From Bradyrhizobium sp. CB82 (GTDB lineage: Bacteria > Pseudomonadota > Alphaproteobacteria > Rhizobiales > Xanthobacteraceae), in assembly GCF_029714405.1 (NCBI RefSeq), contig NZ_CP121650.1:6825001-6889000 (forward strand): DNA of 64,000 bases, given 5' to 3'. Shown here one piece after another: positions 15,239-23,207 of the stretch; position 1 is the first letter of the stretch, and each line of letters opens with the position of its first letter. A program made the translations under genes and the position numbers. The notes under the pieces were generated by a model. It saw only the letters and a program-made list of their open reading frames with translations, was not told the DNA's origin and did no database searches.

Positions 15239-16033
15239 TCATGGCGGCAGCGGCGGCAACCCGAGAGCCTTGCGTACAGGTCCGAAGGACCTGCGGTGGG
15301 CTGCGCATGCACCAAGCCTAGCGAGCGCCTCATAATGAGCCGGCACCGGGTAGCCTTTGTGCTCCGCGAATCCGTACCCTGGGTAACGCACATCGAGCGC
15401 CCGCATGACCGCGTCACGCTCGACTTTCGCGAGAATGGAGGCGGCGGCGATGCTGGCGGACTTGGCGTCGCCTTTGATGATGGCCTGCTGAGGGATGTCG
15501 ACTTCCTTCAACCGCTTCGCATCGATCAGCAAGTGCTGCGGCGTTAAGCCGAGTCCCCTGACCGCACGCTGCATAGCCTGGATGCCTGCCCAATAGATGT
15601 TGATCGCATCGATCTCCTCGACGTCGACGAACGCCACACACCAACTCTCGGCCTTTTCCTTGATCTCCTTCGCGAGTTCTTCGCGGGCTGCAGCGTCGAG
15701 CTTTTTCGAATCATCAATTCCGATGATCCGCGTGCCGGGCTTGAGAATCACGGCGCCAGCGGAGACCGGCCCAGCGAGAGGGCTCATTCCGGCCTCGTCC
15801 ACGCCTGCCACGGCATGATGGCCGTTCTCCCAGAGAGAGGTCTCGAAGCGCAGCATCTTGCGGAGGCGCTGCCCTTCGGACCTATTTTCGAAGCGGCGCC
15901 TATCGATCGAAGCCAGGATGGCACGGACTCCCGCGCGGGTGTCGGCCCGCAAGATCTGCTCCACGCTGGCCTCGAGCGGTCTTTTCTCGACGACATAGCG
16001 TTGACGCAATACATCGAGGGAATACTGAGACAT
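15239..16033 (-). CDS. rnhB: Ribonuclease HII with N-terminal extension and altered GRG motif
   Basis: This encodes 264 aa. The first ~75 residues are a helical extension of the kind seen in some longer RNases HII (IDRRRFENRSEGQRLRKML). The catalytic core has GVDEAGMSPLAGPV, the second acidic motif around LLIDAKRL, GDAKSASIAAASILAKVERD, and the C-terminal YPGYGFAEHKGYP and HRRSFGPV. The Asp/Glu catalytic residues are present, but DEAG is followed by MS where the family nearly always has RG. The GRG turn contacts the ribonucleotide junction, so cleavage specificity may differ. The enzyme nicks DNA at embedded ribonucleotides. A longer frame adds 41 unlikely residues. Confidence 0.88.
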   Translation of the reverse strand: MSQYSLDVLRQRYVVEKRPLEASVEQILRADTRAGVRAILASIDRRRFENRSEGQRLRKMLRFETSLWENGHHAVAGVDEAGMSPLAGPVSAGAVILKPGTRIIGIDDSKKLDAAAREELAKEIKEKAESWCVAFVDVEEIDAINIYWAGIQAMQRAVRGLGLTPQHLLIDAKRLKEVDIPQQAIIKGDAKSASIAAASILAKVERDAVMRALDVRYPGYGFAEHKGYPVPAHYEALARLGACAAHRRSFGPVRKALGLPPLPP

Positions 16034-16511
16034 AGCGGCCTTGGTGAGAACTGACTGTGGGGAGCGTGTCGGTGAACTTTGTGGCGATTGTCTGAAGCAG
16101 CCATACCGCCTCATCAGCTGCGCAACGCCTCTCGAAAGGAACCGGCCGGCTCTCATCTGACGTCCGATTCTGCGCTGCCTCCGACACCGCGTCCACCGGC
16201 CTCAGAGGGAACCAGGTGTCTTCATCCCGAGCAAGGCCACTACTTCGTTCATGCGATCGGACAAGAGGCGATGGCATTGTAACGGCGCTCGCCGAGCGCC
16301 TGCTTGGCCTCGACCACAGTCCTATGCACCGTTACTTCGGCCCCGCGGTCGGCCGCTTTCCTGGCGCGCGCACCGCCCCGCCGGGGCCGCCATTAAACGG
16401 CCGATGAGATGATCTCGCGTGACCTCGTCGAGATGGGATTTGCCATTCGTTAGAGCCTGCCGCGGACGACGAAATAGTGGCCGTCCGGCGTCACCGGGTG
16501 CTTCACGACAC
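16034..16511. other. Gene-free stretch between rnhB and the Ku remnant
   Basis: Short overlapping frames occur on both strands but none has family resemblance or a good ribosome binding site. I see no repeats or RNA structure worth calling. It is probably decayed DNA. Confidence 0.4.
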
Positions 16512-16946
16512 CTAAGCCGACTTCCGCTGCGGCTTGGCCGCCGTCTTCTTCGTCGCGGTCTCTTTCGCCGGCTTCTTGCCTGCGATCGGCATCAGCATTT
16601 CCTTCTGCCCGGCCGCCGCCTTGCGCGGCTTTTTTCCTGATTTCTTAGGTGCCTCTGTCGCGGACGCGCCCTCTCTTCCGATGCTCTTTCCGATGCTCTT
16701 TCGCAGCGCGTCCATCAGGTCCACTACGTTCTCGCCGCGGGGACGCGCTTTCGCGGTGATTGGTTTGCCGGCGCGCTTCTGGTTGATCAGATCAATGAGC
16801 GCACTCTCGTACTGGTCTTCGAATTTGTCCGGCTCGAAATGACCCGCCTTCTGATTGACGATGTGCTTGGCGAGATCAAGCATGTCCTTGGTCTCCTCGG
16901 TCGCCACGTGCCGCCGAAGCCTGGATTGACTCCAGAGGGAGATCAT
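16512..16946 (-). pseudogene. ku: 5'-truncated Ku (NHEJ) gene, C-terminal part only
   Basis: From about 16907 the frame reads TKDMLDLAKHIVNQKAGHF, then EDQYESALIDLINQKRAGKP and GENVVDLMDALRKSIG, the C-terminal arm of rhizobial Ku, followed by a lysine/alanine-rich tail (KKSGKKPRKAAAGQK). Full Ku has ~290-300 residues; the beta-barrel and DNA-encircling region are absent. Upstream sequence in all frames shows no further Ku homology. A 24-bp perfect palindrome lies at the break. A start at MISLWSQS would still give a 144-aa product that could bind LigD or DNA through its tail, but not encircle DNA. Confidence 0.8.
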
Positions 16947-16948
16947 CA

Positions 16949-16972
16949 CACGAGTCCTTGCAAGGACTCGTG
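16949..16972. repeat. 24-bp perfect palindrome at the Ku truncation
   Basis: CACGAGTCCTTG is followed directly by its exact reverse complement. A related palindrome lies 197 bases to the right. It could be an operator, a hairpin, or the mark of an element that truncated the Ku gene. Confidence 0.75.
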
Positions 16973-17168
16973 GACACTGCGTGCAGAAGGTCGGTGGTCG
17001 CCGGAGCAACTCCGCAGCTGGCCGCTGCCGCTCAGCAAGTCATTGCAAGTGAACGATGACCTCCTCTACGGGTCCGAGCGTAGCGAAACCGTCAGTTCGT
17101 TGGTACTTCGCAAGATCTGCCCTGCCGACTAGGTCTCTAGCCCATTGGTCGGACAAAATCGAAAGCGA

Positions 17169-17192
17169 GCGAGTCCGTGAACACGGACTCGC
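17169..17192. repeat. Second CGAGTCC palindrome
   Basis: Arms GCGAGTCCGTG and CACGGACTCGC are perfect 11-bp inverted copies around AA. The core CGAGTCC-N-TG / CA-N-GGACTCG is shared with the palindrome at 16949, so the two are variants of one site. Confidence 0.7.
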
Positions 17193-17207
17193 CGCCTTCC
17201 GAGCGGA

Positions 17208-17438
17208 TCAGCACCAAGGGATGCAGACCCTACGTCCTCCGACGGTTCCGAGGATCGCTGGTCCAGGCGCGCGACCGTGTGTGATGTCCGTCAGCCCCTT
17301 AACGAGATCGTTCTGAATGTTCGACTTCGGCAGGCAGGCGTGGGTCACCGGGTCTTCGTACTGATCGTTTGGACAAGCGACGGCCGCCAACGTCGAAAGG
17401 CCATAGAATGCGGCGGCGGAGAAGGAACGAAGAATCAT
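17208..17438 (-). CDS. Small secreted cysteine-containing protein
   Basis: The 76-aa product starts with a signal peptide (MILRSFSAAAFYGLSTLAAVA) followed by CPNDQYEDPVTHACLPKSN; four cysteines are spread over the mature part, the last being the C-terminal residue. Periplasmic export is inferred from the signal. Its ATG overlaps the stop of the short frame upstream (ATGA). I do not recognise a family. Confidence 0.55.
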   Translation of the reverse strand: MILRSFSAAAFYGLSTLAAVACPNDQYEDPVTHACLPKSNIQNDLVKGLTDITHGRAPGPAILGTVGGRRVCIPWC

Positions 17439-17581
17439 CTTATGAGATCGAGAACGCGGGCATTCTGTATAGAGTGGGCGCGGATGGGCTTCTCGTCGCA
17501 ATCCAGTGCACCATGGAGACACTTTGTGTTGTAGCCTGCCTTCTGCGCTTTAACGAAAAGCTGAATGTCTTCCTTGGCCAT
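17435..17581 (-). pseudogene. N-terminal fragment of a Cys/His-motif protein
   Basis: The 48 codons read MAKEDIQLFVKAQKAGYN then CLHGALDCDEKPIRAHSIQN and ARVLDLIR. The C-x(n)-C-x(4-6)-IRAHSIQ pattern resembles the start of longer zinc-binding/HNH-like proteins in which AHSIQ is followed by several hundred residues. Here the frame stops almost at once and runs into the small secreted gene with a 4-base overlap. It is either a truncated gene or a chance frame; there is no clear ribosome binding site. Confidence 0.3.
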
Positions 17582-17737
17582 CGAAGAGGGTCCCGCTTTG
17601 AGGTAGCCAACGTATCGCGGCCAGCGCGAATTTGTAAGGCGCACCCGCTCCGGATGCGACAAAATTGAGAATGATTCCGGACTTCGTCGGTCATTTTTGA
17701 CATCAAATGCCGTGAGCTTTCGCGCGAGCAACCAGCA

Positions 17738-18787
17738 ATGAATGAAGATGACTACAAAGGTGCGCTGAATCGTTGGCGAAATGCTAACCGGCAGAACCTC
17801 GCCGACTTGGCGCAATGGGCAGAACAAGATGCTTTGCCATGGCTATGGAAGGAATTCGCGGGAATTCTTGGTCAGAAAAATGCCCGCCCGCTCCAACCGG
17901 CGGAAGCAATCAGAATGGGCTTGCAGACCACGCCCGCCGATCGCGAAAAAATGCCTTTAAAGCCGAGCTTCTATCAAGCGCACCTAAGCATGCTGGACAG
18001 CGAGGCAAAGAAGTACATCAAGGCCGTCGCGCGTTTCATGGCGGAGCCGAATCCGTTCGCTGGAAACGTCGCGATTTACAATCTCCACGGTGGGCTGATC
18101 TCGCTCTTGGGTCACGGCATCATACTGTTCGAGCAAGCCGGTCAATGCCTCCTGAATCTAACGGGTGCCTACGGCGGCTGGCGACGAACGCAGGAGCATC
18201 CGTTTGAGATATTGGCAGGCGCCGAACAGATCATCTATGGACGGTTCTCTGGGCTCGCTCATGATGATCGGGCGCCGTTTACACCTGTTGCTGTTCTTCG
18301 AACCGCCGTCGAAAACCGGCTCCGCTCCGCCTTCGGCATCTATGGCTACTACGATACAAGAACGAATGGCATAAGGCCTATCGACCTCGGTCAATTGATC
18401 GAGGCGATCACACCTAATCTTCCAAAAATCCAGTTTGCCGTCGATTTTCACGACGTCGTCAAAATCTATCGGTGGAGCAATCCATATCTGCACGCCGGAT
18501 GGCGTGATTTTGTCTGGGTGCCGGGCTATGCGCTCGAATTCCTGCACCCGCTCTTCGCTGATAATCGACCGACGCCAGGTAGAGGATGGTCTCTCGACGG
18601 AGGCATTCGTATGCCGCGCGAGACGTGGCGCGAAATTCGTCGCTCGTTCGCGGAGACGCCGCGCGAGAACCTTTTTGTTGAACTATGGAGAGCGGTTGTA
18701 GGCGTGTTTAAGCGAAGACGCGGGAGAAGCGCTCTCCAATTGAACGGGGCGGATGAACAGTCATCGGCCTGTGTCTTTCTCGATTAG
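17738..18787 (+). CDS. Unrecognised 349-aa protein with RX6H motif
   Basis: I do not recognise a named family. The N-terminus is helical and charged (MNEDDYKGALNRWRNANRQN). The middle has AVLRTAVENRLRSAFGIYGYYD, then IDLGQLIEAI, and YRWSNPYLHAGWRDFVW, which contains R-x6-H as in HEPN RNase domains within a helix-rich setting. No signal peptide or membrane segment is seen. Codon use is visibly less GC-biased than its neighbours, which points to recent transfer. It stands alone between the decayed Ku region and a broken integrase, a common place for defence genes. A HEPN-type nuclease or abortive-infection role is speculation. Confidence 0.6.
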   Translation: MNEDDYKGALNRWRNANRQNLADLAQWAEQDALPWLWKEFAGILGQKNARPLQPAEAIRMGLQTTPADREKMPLKPSFYQAHLSMLDSEAKKYIKAVARFMAEPNPFAGNVAIYNLHGGLISLLGHGIILFEQAGQCLLNLTGAYGGWRRTQEHPFEILAGAEQIIYGRFSGLAHDDRAPFTPVAVLRTAVENRLRSAFGIYGYYDTRTNGIRPIDLGQLIEAITPNLPKIQFAVDFHDVVKIYRWSNPYLHAGWRDFVWVPGYALEFLHPLFADNRPTPGRGWSLDGGIRMPRETWREIRRSFAETPRENLFVELWRAVVGVFKRRRGRSALQLNGADEQSSACVFLD

Positions 18788-18863
18788 ACCTTTAGGTTGA
18801 GTGCATGCAGCGCGAAATGAGCTAGTTCAGGCGTTAGAGTGGAGTTCTCAGAAATCACCAATC

Positions 18864-20775
18864 TTACAGTTTTGGCCTTCCGACCTTACGAGGTCTTGAT
18901 GCCATGGTTTCAAAATCTAAGCGTTGGAACATGGCCCAATCGATCTCCTTCGGCAGCTCGAAATGGGCCAGCTCCTGGCACTGCTTGCGGCGCAGCGCGG
19001 ACTGCTGGCCGTAATTGCCGTGAACATCGTTTGCCTCATGGCCCATCTGCAGCCTCGTGGCCTCGTCGTCGAGATCCTCCTCAATGAACATGTCCTTGGC
19101 ACCGTGCCGAAGGGAATGGGCCACCTCGATGTTCATGCCGATAGCGCCGGCCTTCTTCAGGAGCCGGTTCACGCGCTTCGATGCCACATCGCCGGGATCG
19201 GATGTGGATGCGAGCAAGCGGAAGATAAAGTTATCTCCCTGCTCGGTCGCCCAATCGACAAAGCCGATGCGCCGGAAAAAGTTATGTAGGACGAAGAAGC
19301 GGAGACTTCCCTCGGTCTTGTATCCGACCCGCTTGTACATGCCCTTCTCTTTGTCGTAGACGATGCCGTTCACGCGAACGATATCGACTCCATGTTTGCG
19401 ATCAAAATCGCTGCCTCGGATAAAGGGGAGGATTCCGATCCGACCCGAGGAGAGAAGGCACAAGGGGCCCAACATCGCGTCGTCCAAATAGCCGCTCTCG
19501 ACACCCAGTCTGAAGACCTTGTCGACCTTTTCGTAGTCGAGCGCCTCGCGCTTGACTGAGGGTTTGGCGTTGCCCGGCCATCGCACCCTATAGCCTTCGA
19601 ACGGGTTACGAAGGCGATGCAATCCCACCGCATTATTGATGATAGCTCGAACCGTCTGCACGTATCCGTCTTGGATGGTTTTGAGCGCAAGTGGCTCGTA
19701 GCAACTCTCGGCCTTATTCTTTGCGATCGCCGCATGGATCCCCATCTGTCGCAGCTCTTCGGAATTTTCGCCTTCTCGCGAAAGTTCAAGCGGGACATAC
19801 TGAAAGCTCATTGACGAAATTCTGGAGATCAATTGGCAAATAGCAATCGATCGGGCGATCTCCGACAAGCGCTTTGAAGGTCGCCGCACGCATCCGGCCA
19901 GTGCTGATGGCGCTCTCAGATGCTCCGCCAGCCCTTCGAAGCTCGAAATATTCATCTTCCAGCTCGCCGAATTTCGGCGCCAACGATGTGTCGATACTGG
20001 TCGGAACGACAGCCGGCGGCTGTTCAGGTGATTGATGCGGCGGCTTCGCCGGCCTGAGGTCGCGCGAGGTGGCGGAGCGATCAGTCGGCGCCGCCGAGGT
20101 CCGTTCCAGAATCGCAAGTTGCCGGTCGGCGACTTCGGTGAGCTTGCCGAGCACGTCCGACAACGGCTCACCACCAGGCGCCAGGCCCGCGCCGGCTCGC
20201 CAGCGATTCCAGACGTCTTGGCGCAACAGATCGGCGCGGGCCACGACGGTCGGATTTCCCGCTTCACCTTTGTTGACCTCCTTTTCGATCAGCACCGCCT
20301 CTTGGATCGAGGCGATATCGCGCAGCACGTCAGGCGAAAAATCCGGCCACGGAGGGGGATTGGCGATGTTGGCCGCTGCGGTTTCGAGGAAGGCGAGCAT
20401 GTTCGCGAGGAATTCCTCAGGGCTGTCGCCCTTCGGAAATCCGACGTCGCTGCACGGAAGCTCTTCCCCGGTGTGAGTATTCACCCCGCATCTCCACTGG
20501 CTGAAGCCGGTTTGGGCCAGCGCGCCCAGCCAAGAGGCCCGCCTCTGCGCCTCGCGATGCGGAAGCACCCCAAGTCGCACCCGAATAGGAGCGCATGACG
20601 GCAGACTGGCTGCAAGGTTTGAGGGGGGCCGAATCTGGAAGAAATACGTGGAAAGCCGACGCACTAGATAGGTTGGCGCCCGCCCAGGCCCTCTGGGCCG
20701 GCGCGCGGGGCGCTCGGATGCACTTTTCTGTTGGACTACTTTGCGGACTACATTGCGGGATACACGCTTCGACAC
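18864..20775 (-). pseudogene. Tyrosine recombinase (integrase), frameshifted
   Basis: The 5' half encodes the N-terminal part (APTYLVRRLSTYFFQIR, a DUF6538-like start) and runs to LQNFVNELS, then shifts into a short dead end. The catalytic half continues in another frame from about 19800 with FQYVPLELSREGENSEE, the SSGRIGILPFIRGSDF arginine region, HSLRHGAKDMFI (HxxR) and QMGHEANDVHGNYGQQ (H/Y region). One base is lost near GAGCTTTCAGTATG. The GTG at 20775 is the likeliest original start. The catalytic half could still be expressed from an internal ATG, but DNA binding would be impaired. It is the remnant of an older island insertion. Confidence 0.82.
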
Positions 20776-21371
20776 TTGCACACTCGGGCAGGCCGGAGGC
20801 GTTGTTTTTCGAGGCCTTTGGCAGGTCCAAAAAGTGGCGGATGGGCGCCACTCAAGGATTCGAATGCTTGGTCCGCTTAGAGGCACAAAAAGGAAGTTCG
20901 GCCTCTTCTGCGTGACCCAAGTGTGACCCCATGTATGGTCCGGCCGTGCGTTGCAAGTGGTTTCGCCGAGCTGGCGGTGAGCGGTCTTGCATCAATGTAT
21001 CCGGCCTTGGATTGGAGCATTTGCTCCGGGCCATCATGGATATCAGCGCGCGTGCGTTCTCATTAACGGACAGGCCTCGATTGGACCATTTGGGTCACCA
21101 GTGTTCGCACGCGCCGGGAAGACCGAACCTCCATTTCGTCTCATCCTCTCGCAGACTGCAGCTGGAAGCTGTTGATAGGGTTACGTCATCGCTTGCTCCT
21201 TCTATCGCGCAGTTCCTTTGTTCGAGCCAAGGGCCGTTCCTTCGTCCCGGCCCGCAGAACGTCGATCGCGTCGCGCGCAAGGGGCGGTCAGGGCCGGCCG
21301 TCGCGCTTGGCTTGCGGCTGGCTCCGGCGTTGCCAGGCTGCGCCTTGACCGCGCCGAGCACGGCGCGAGGA
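20776..21371. other. Intergenic stretch containing the IS110-type right end
   Basis: No gene is supported. CATTAACGGACA at 21061-21072 recurs at 22512-22523 on the far side of the transposase and may mark the element ends. Between 21073 and 21371 the DNA is a non-coding GC-rich tail. The part before 21061 is the upstream region of the broken integrase and holds nothing else I can name. Confidence 0.4.
21061..21072. repeat. 12-bp direct repeat, left copy (partner 22512-22523)
   Basis: CATTAACGGACA occurs here and again at 22512, in the same orientation, enclosing about 1.45 kb with the transposase inside. That span fits an IS110-family element. Direct repeats rather than inverted ends agree with the family's lack of terminal inverted repeats. 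Confidence 0.55.
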
Positions 21372-22438
21372 TCAAGCGGGTCGGACGCCTGCATCGTCGG
21401 TCCTCGTCAGCTCGAAGGCGCGTCCTTTGGCCAGCACCGCCCAGGCGATCCGGGCGAGCTTGTTGGCAAGCGCGATCGCCAGCACGTTGTGGTGCAACCG
21501 CCTCTCTTGGCGGCTTCGATCCAGGATTTGAGCCCGTAACGTTCCCAGTTCTTTATCCTGACCAGCACAACCCATGCCGCCTGCACGAACAGAACGCGCA
21601 GGTAGCGATTGCCGCGCCTCGAGATTTTGCCGAGGATCGTGCGGTCTCCCGTCGAGATCTGCTTGGGCACCAGTCCGAGCCAGGCGCCGAAGTCACGGCC
21701 TTTGGAGAAGACGTCTCCCGTGCCGATCGCGGCCACCATGGCGCTCGAAATGATCGGCCCGATGCCAGGCACCGTCATTAGACGCGAACATGCCTGATCT
21801 TGACGGGCCAGTGCTTCGATCTCGCCGGATAGGCCATCGATGCGCTGATCCAGCCGGCGCCAGTCGCCTGCCAACTCCTCGATGATACGCAGCAGGCGTG
21901 GCGACAGGGCATCGGTGCGCGTCGCAAGGACGGTGGGTAGTTCCGTACGCAGGAAGCCGATCCCCTGGCGCACGGCGATCCCGCGGTCCAGCATAAAGGC
22001 GCGAATCTGGTTGATAATGCCGGTGCGTTGCGACACCAGCCGCTCGCGCACCCGATGCAGCGCCTGCAGATCCAGTTGCTCCGCGGTCTTGGTCGCCACG
22101 AACGTCATCGTCGGGCGCTGCACGGCTTCGGCAATCGCTTCGGCATCATTGAAGTCGTTCTTCTGTCCCTTGCTATAGGGGCGGACATATTTGGCCGGCA
22201 TCAACCTGGCATCGTGACCAAGCGAGGTGAGTTTGCGGCTCAGGTGATGGGCGCCGACGCAGGCTTCCATGCCGACCAGGCAAGGCGGTATATTGGCGAG
22301 CCGCGCTTCCACTTGGCCACGCGACCACTTTTGCCGCAGCACGATGGCGCCGCGCGCATCGTGGCCCACGACGTGGAACGAGTTCTTGCCGATATCGATG
22401 CCGATCACGGCGATCGCGGTATTGGCTGTCTGAGACAT
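21372..22438 (-). pseudogene. IS110-family transposase with C-terminal frameshift
   Basis: The main frame has the DEDD motifs GIDIGKNSFHVVG, VGMEACVGAHH and KNDFNDAEAIAEA, and Tnp_20 motifs MTVPGIGPIISSAMV, FGAWLGLVPKQISTGD and RRGNRYLRVLF. After WIEAAKR the frame turns into GGCTTTCWRS. The expected end (RRLHHNVLAIALANKLA then [11 protein letters not shown]) is found in a different frame over 21372-21515. An extra AG in AAGAGAGGCGG explains the shift. The enzyme loses the conserved C-terminal ~45 residues and is probably inactive. This transposase is clearly distinct from the one at 11494. Confidence 0.85.
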
Positions 22439-22440
22439 GG

Positions 22441-22499
22441 CGTGCTCCTTGTCTTTGACGCCCCTTCCCAGCTTCGCTTGCTGGCGGGGCAGGAGCACG
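22441..22499 (-). ncRNA. Candidate bridge-RNA region of the second IS110-type element
   Basis: Directly before the start codon, CGTGCTCCT (22441-22449) and AGGAGCACG (22491-22499) form a perfect 9-bp outer stem. Inside are GCCCC/GGGGC and CCAGC/GCTGG pairs. The placement matches the structured segment before the other IS110 transposase. It may be part of the bridge RNA, or only a translational control hairpin. Confidence 0.35.
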
Positions 22500-22511
22500 G
22501 CCAGACCATCC

Positions 22512-22523
22512 CATTAACGGACA
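22512..22523. repeat. 12-bp direct repeat, right copy (partner 21061-21072)
   Basis: Second copy of CATTAACGGACA; see the left copy. It lies 74 bases upstream of the transposase start and 55 bases from the tRNA-Lys fragment. Confidence 0.55.
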
Positions 22524-22578
22524 CAGTGGAGCAGCCTCTGCTGAGCGATCTTACAAACCATTGATTGGTTTCTGATTT

Positions 22579-22625
22579 TGGTGGGCGCACCAGGGCTCGA
22601 ACCTGGGACCCGCTGATTAAGAGTC
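22579..22625 (-). other. 3' fragment of tRNA-Lys(CTT), probable att remnant
   Basis: On the minus strand the segment reads GACTCTTAATCAGCGGGTCC and on through the T arm (GGTTCGAGCC) and acceptor to GCGCCCACCA. It contains the anticodon loop with CTT, variable loop, T arm, 3' acceptor strand and CCA. The D arm and 5' acceptor strand are missing, and sequence on the 5' side diverges at once. Islands that insert into tRNA genes leave just such a 3' copy at one end. By orientation, the element it belonged to lay to the right, yet only 2 kb of island remain before core genes. Confidence 0.85.
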
Positions 22626-22769
22626 TCGAAGCGTCCGATTTGCACTCTGAAACCGCCAATCGCCGCATCTAGTGAGAGGCGCGCTTCTCGAAGAGCAGCT
22701 TTCGCATACACCTTGGACTGGTGGCCGATCCGAAGGGCCTCGCGCACTCACATGTACCGCGTTCAAGAT

Positions 22770-23207
22770 ATGCCGAAGCGTAAGATCGACAAACTCGTCC
22801 GCGCGAAAGTACGCCCTGATCCCGCTCAATGGAGCGAGGACGAAGTAATGACCCTCGTCGAAGCCGCCGCGGTGTTCTTTCCGCACGGTCCGCTGACCTT
22901 GTCATCGTTACGCAGGGCGGCAGCGACCGGGACTCTTGAAATCGCCAAAGTGGCGGGCAAAGATTTGACCACACCTCGCGCCATCCGCAAATTGGTCAAG
23001 CCATCATGCCGGGCCGTAAAGCCAAGCCCCCACGCCTCTGGTTCCGAGAGGATGATGAAACCTGGATCATCCTCGACCGCGGCCGGCAAATCCGCACAGG
23101 CTGCGGCCGCGACGACATTGACGGCGCTGCGAAGGCGCTCGAAAACTACATCGGCGAGCGGCATACCAGCACAATCGGCGCCACCGACCCCAGCGTCCTC
23201 GCCATAG
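22770..23207 (+). CDS. Xis/HTH-like protein overlapping the integrase gene
   Basis: This encodes 145 aa. Residues ~15-80 read WSEDEVMTLVEAAAVFFP, GPLTLSSLRRAAATGTLEIAKVAGKDLTTPRAIRKL, the layout of an excisionase-type winged helix (a MerR-like wing after a helix pair, ending in a resolving LTTPRAIR element). The remaining ~60 residues are serine/alanine-rich. Its last 202 bases overlap the integrase start in another frame, a long overlap. Excisionases lie next to integrases and set the direction of recombination; that function is inferred. An ATG 18 bases upstream is an alternative start. Confidence 0.6.
   Translation: MPKRKIDKLVRAKVRPDPAQWSEDEVMTLVEAAAVFFPHGPLTLSSLRRAAATGTLEIAKVAGKDLTTPRAIRKLVKPSCRAVKPSPHASGSERMMKPGSSSTAAGKSAQAAAATTLTALRRRSKTTSASGIPAQSAPPTPASSP

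Noticed and set aside
20840..20880. tRNA-like GGATTCGAATGC segment upstream of the broken integrase
   Set aside because: No acceptor stem, anticodon arm or D arm can be drawn around it.
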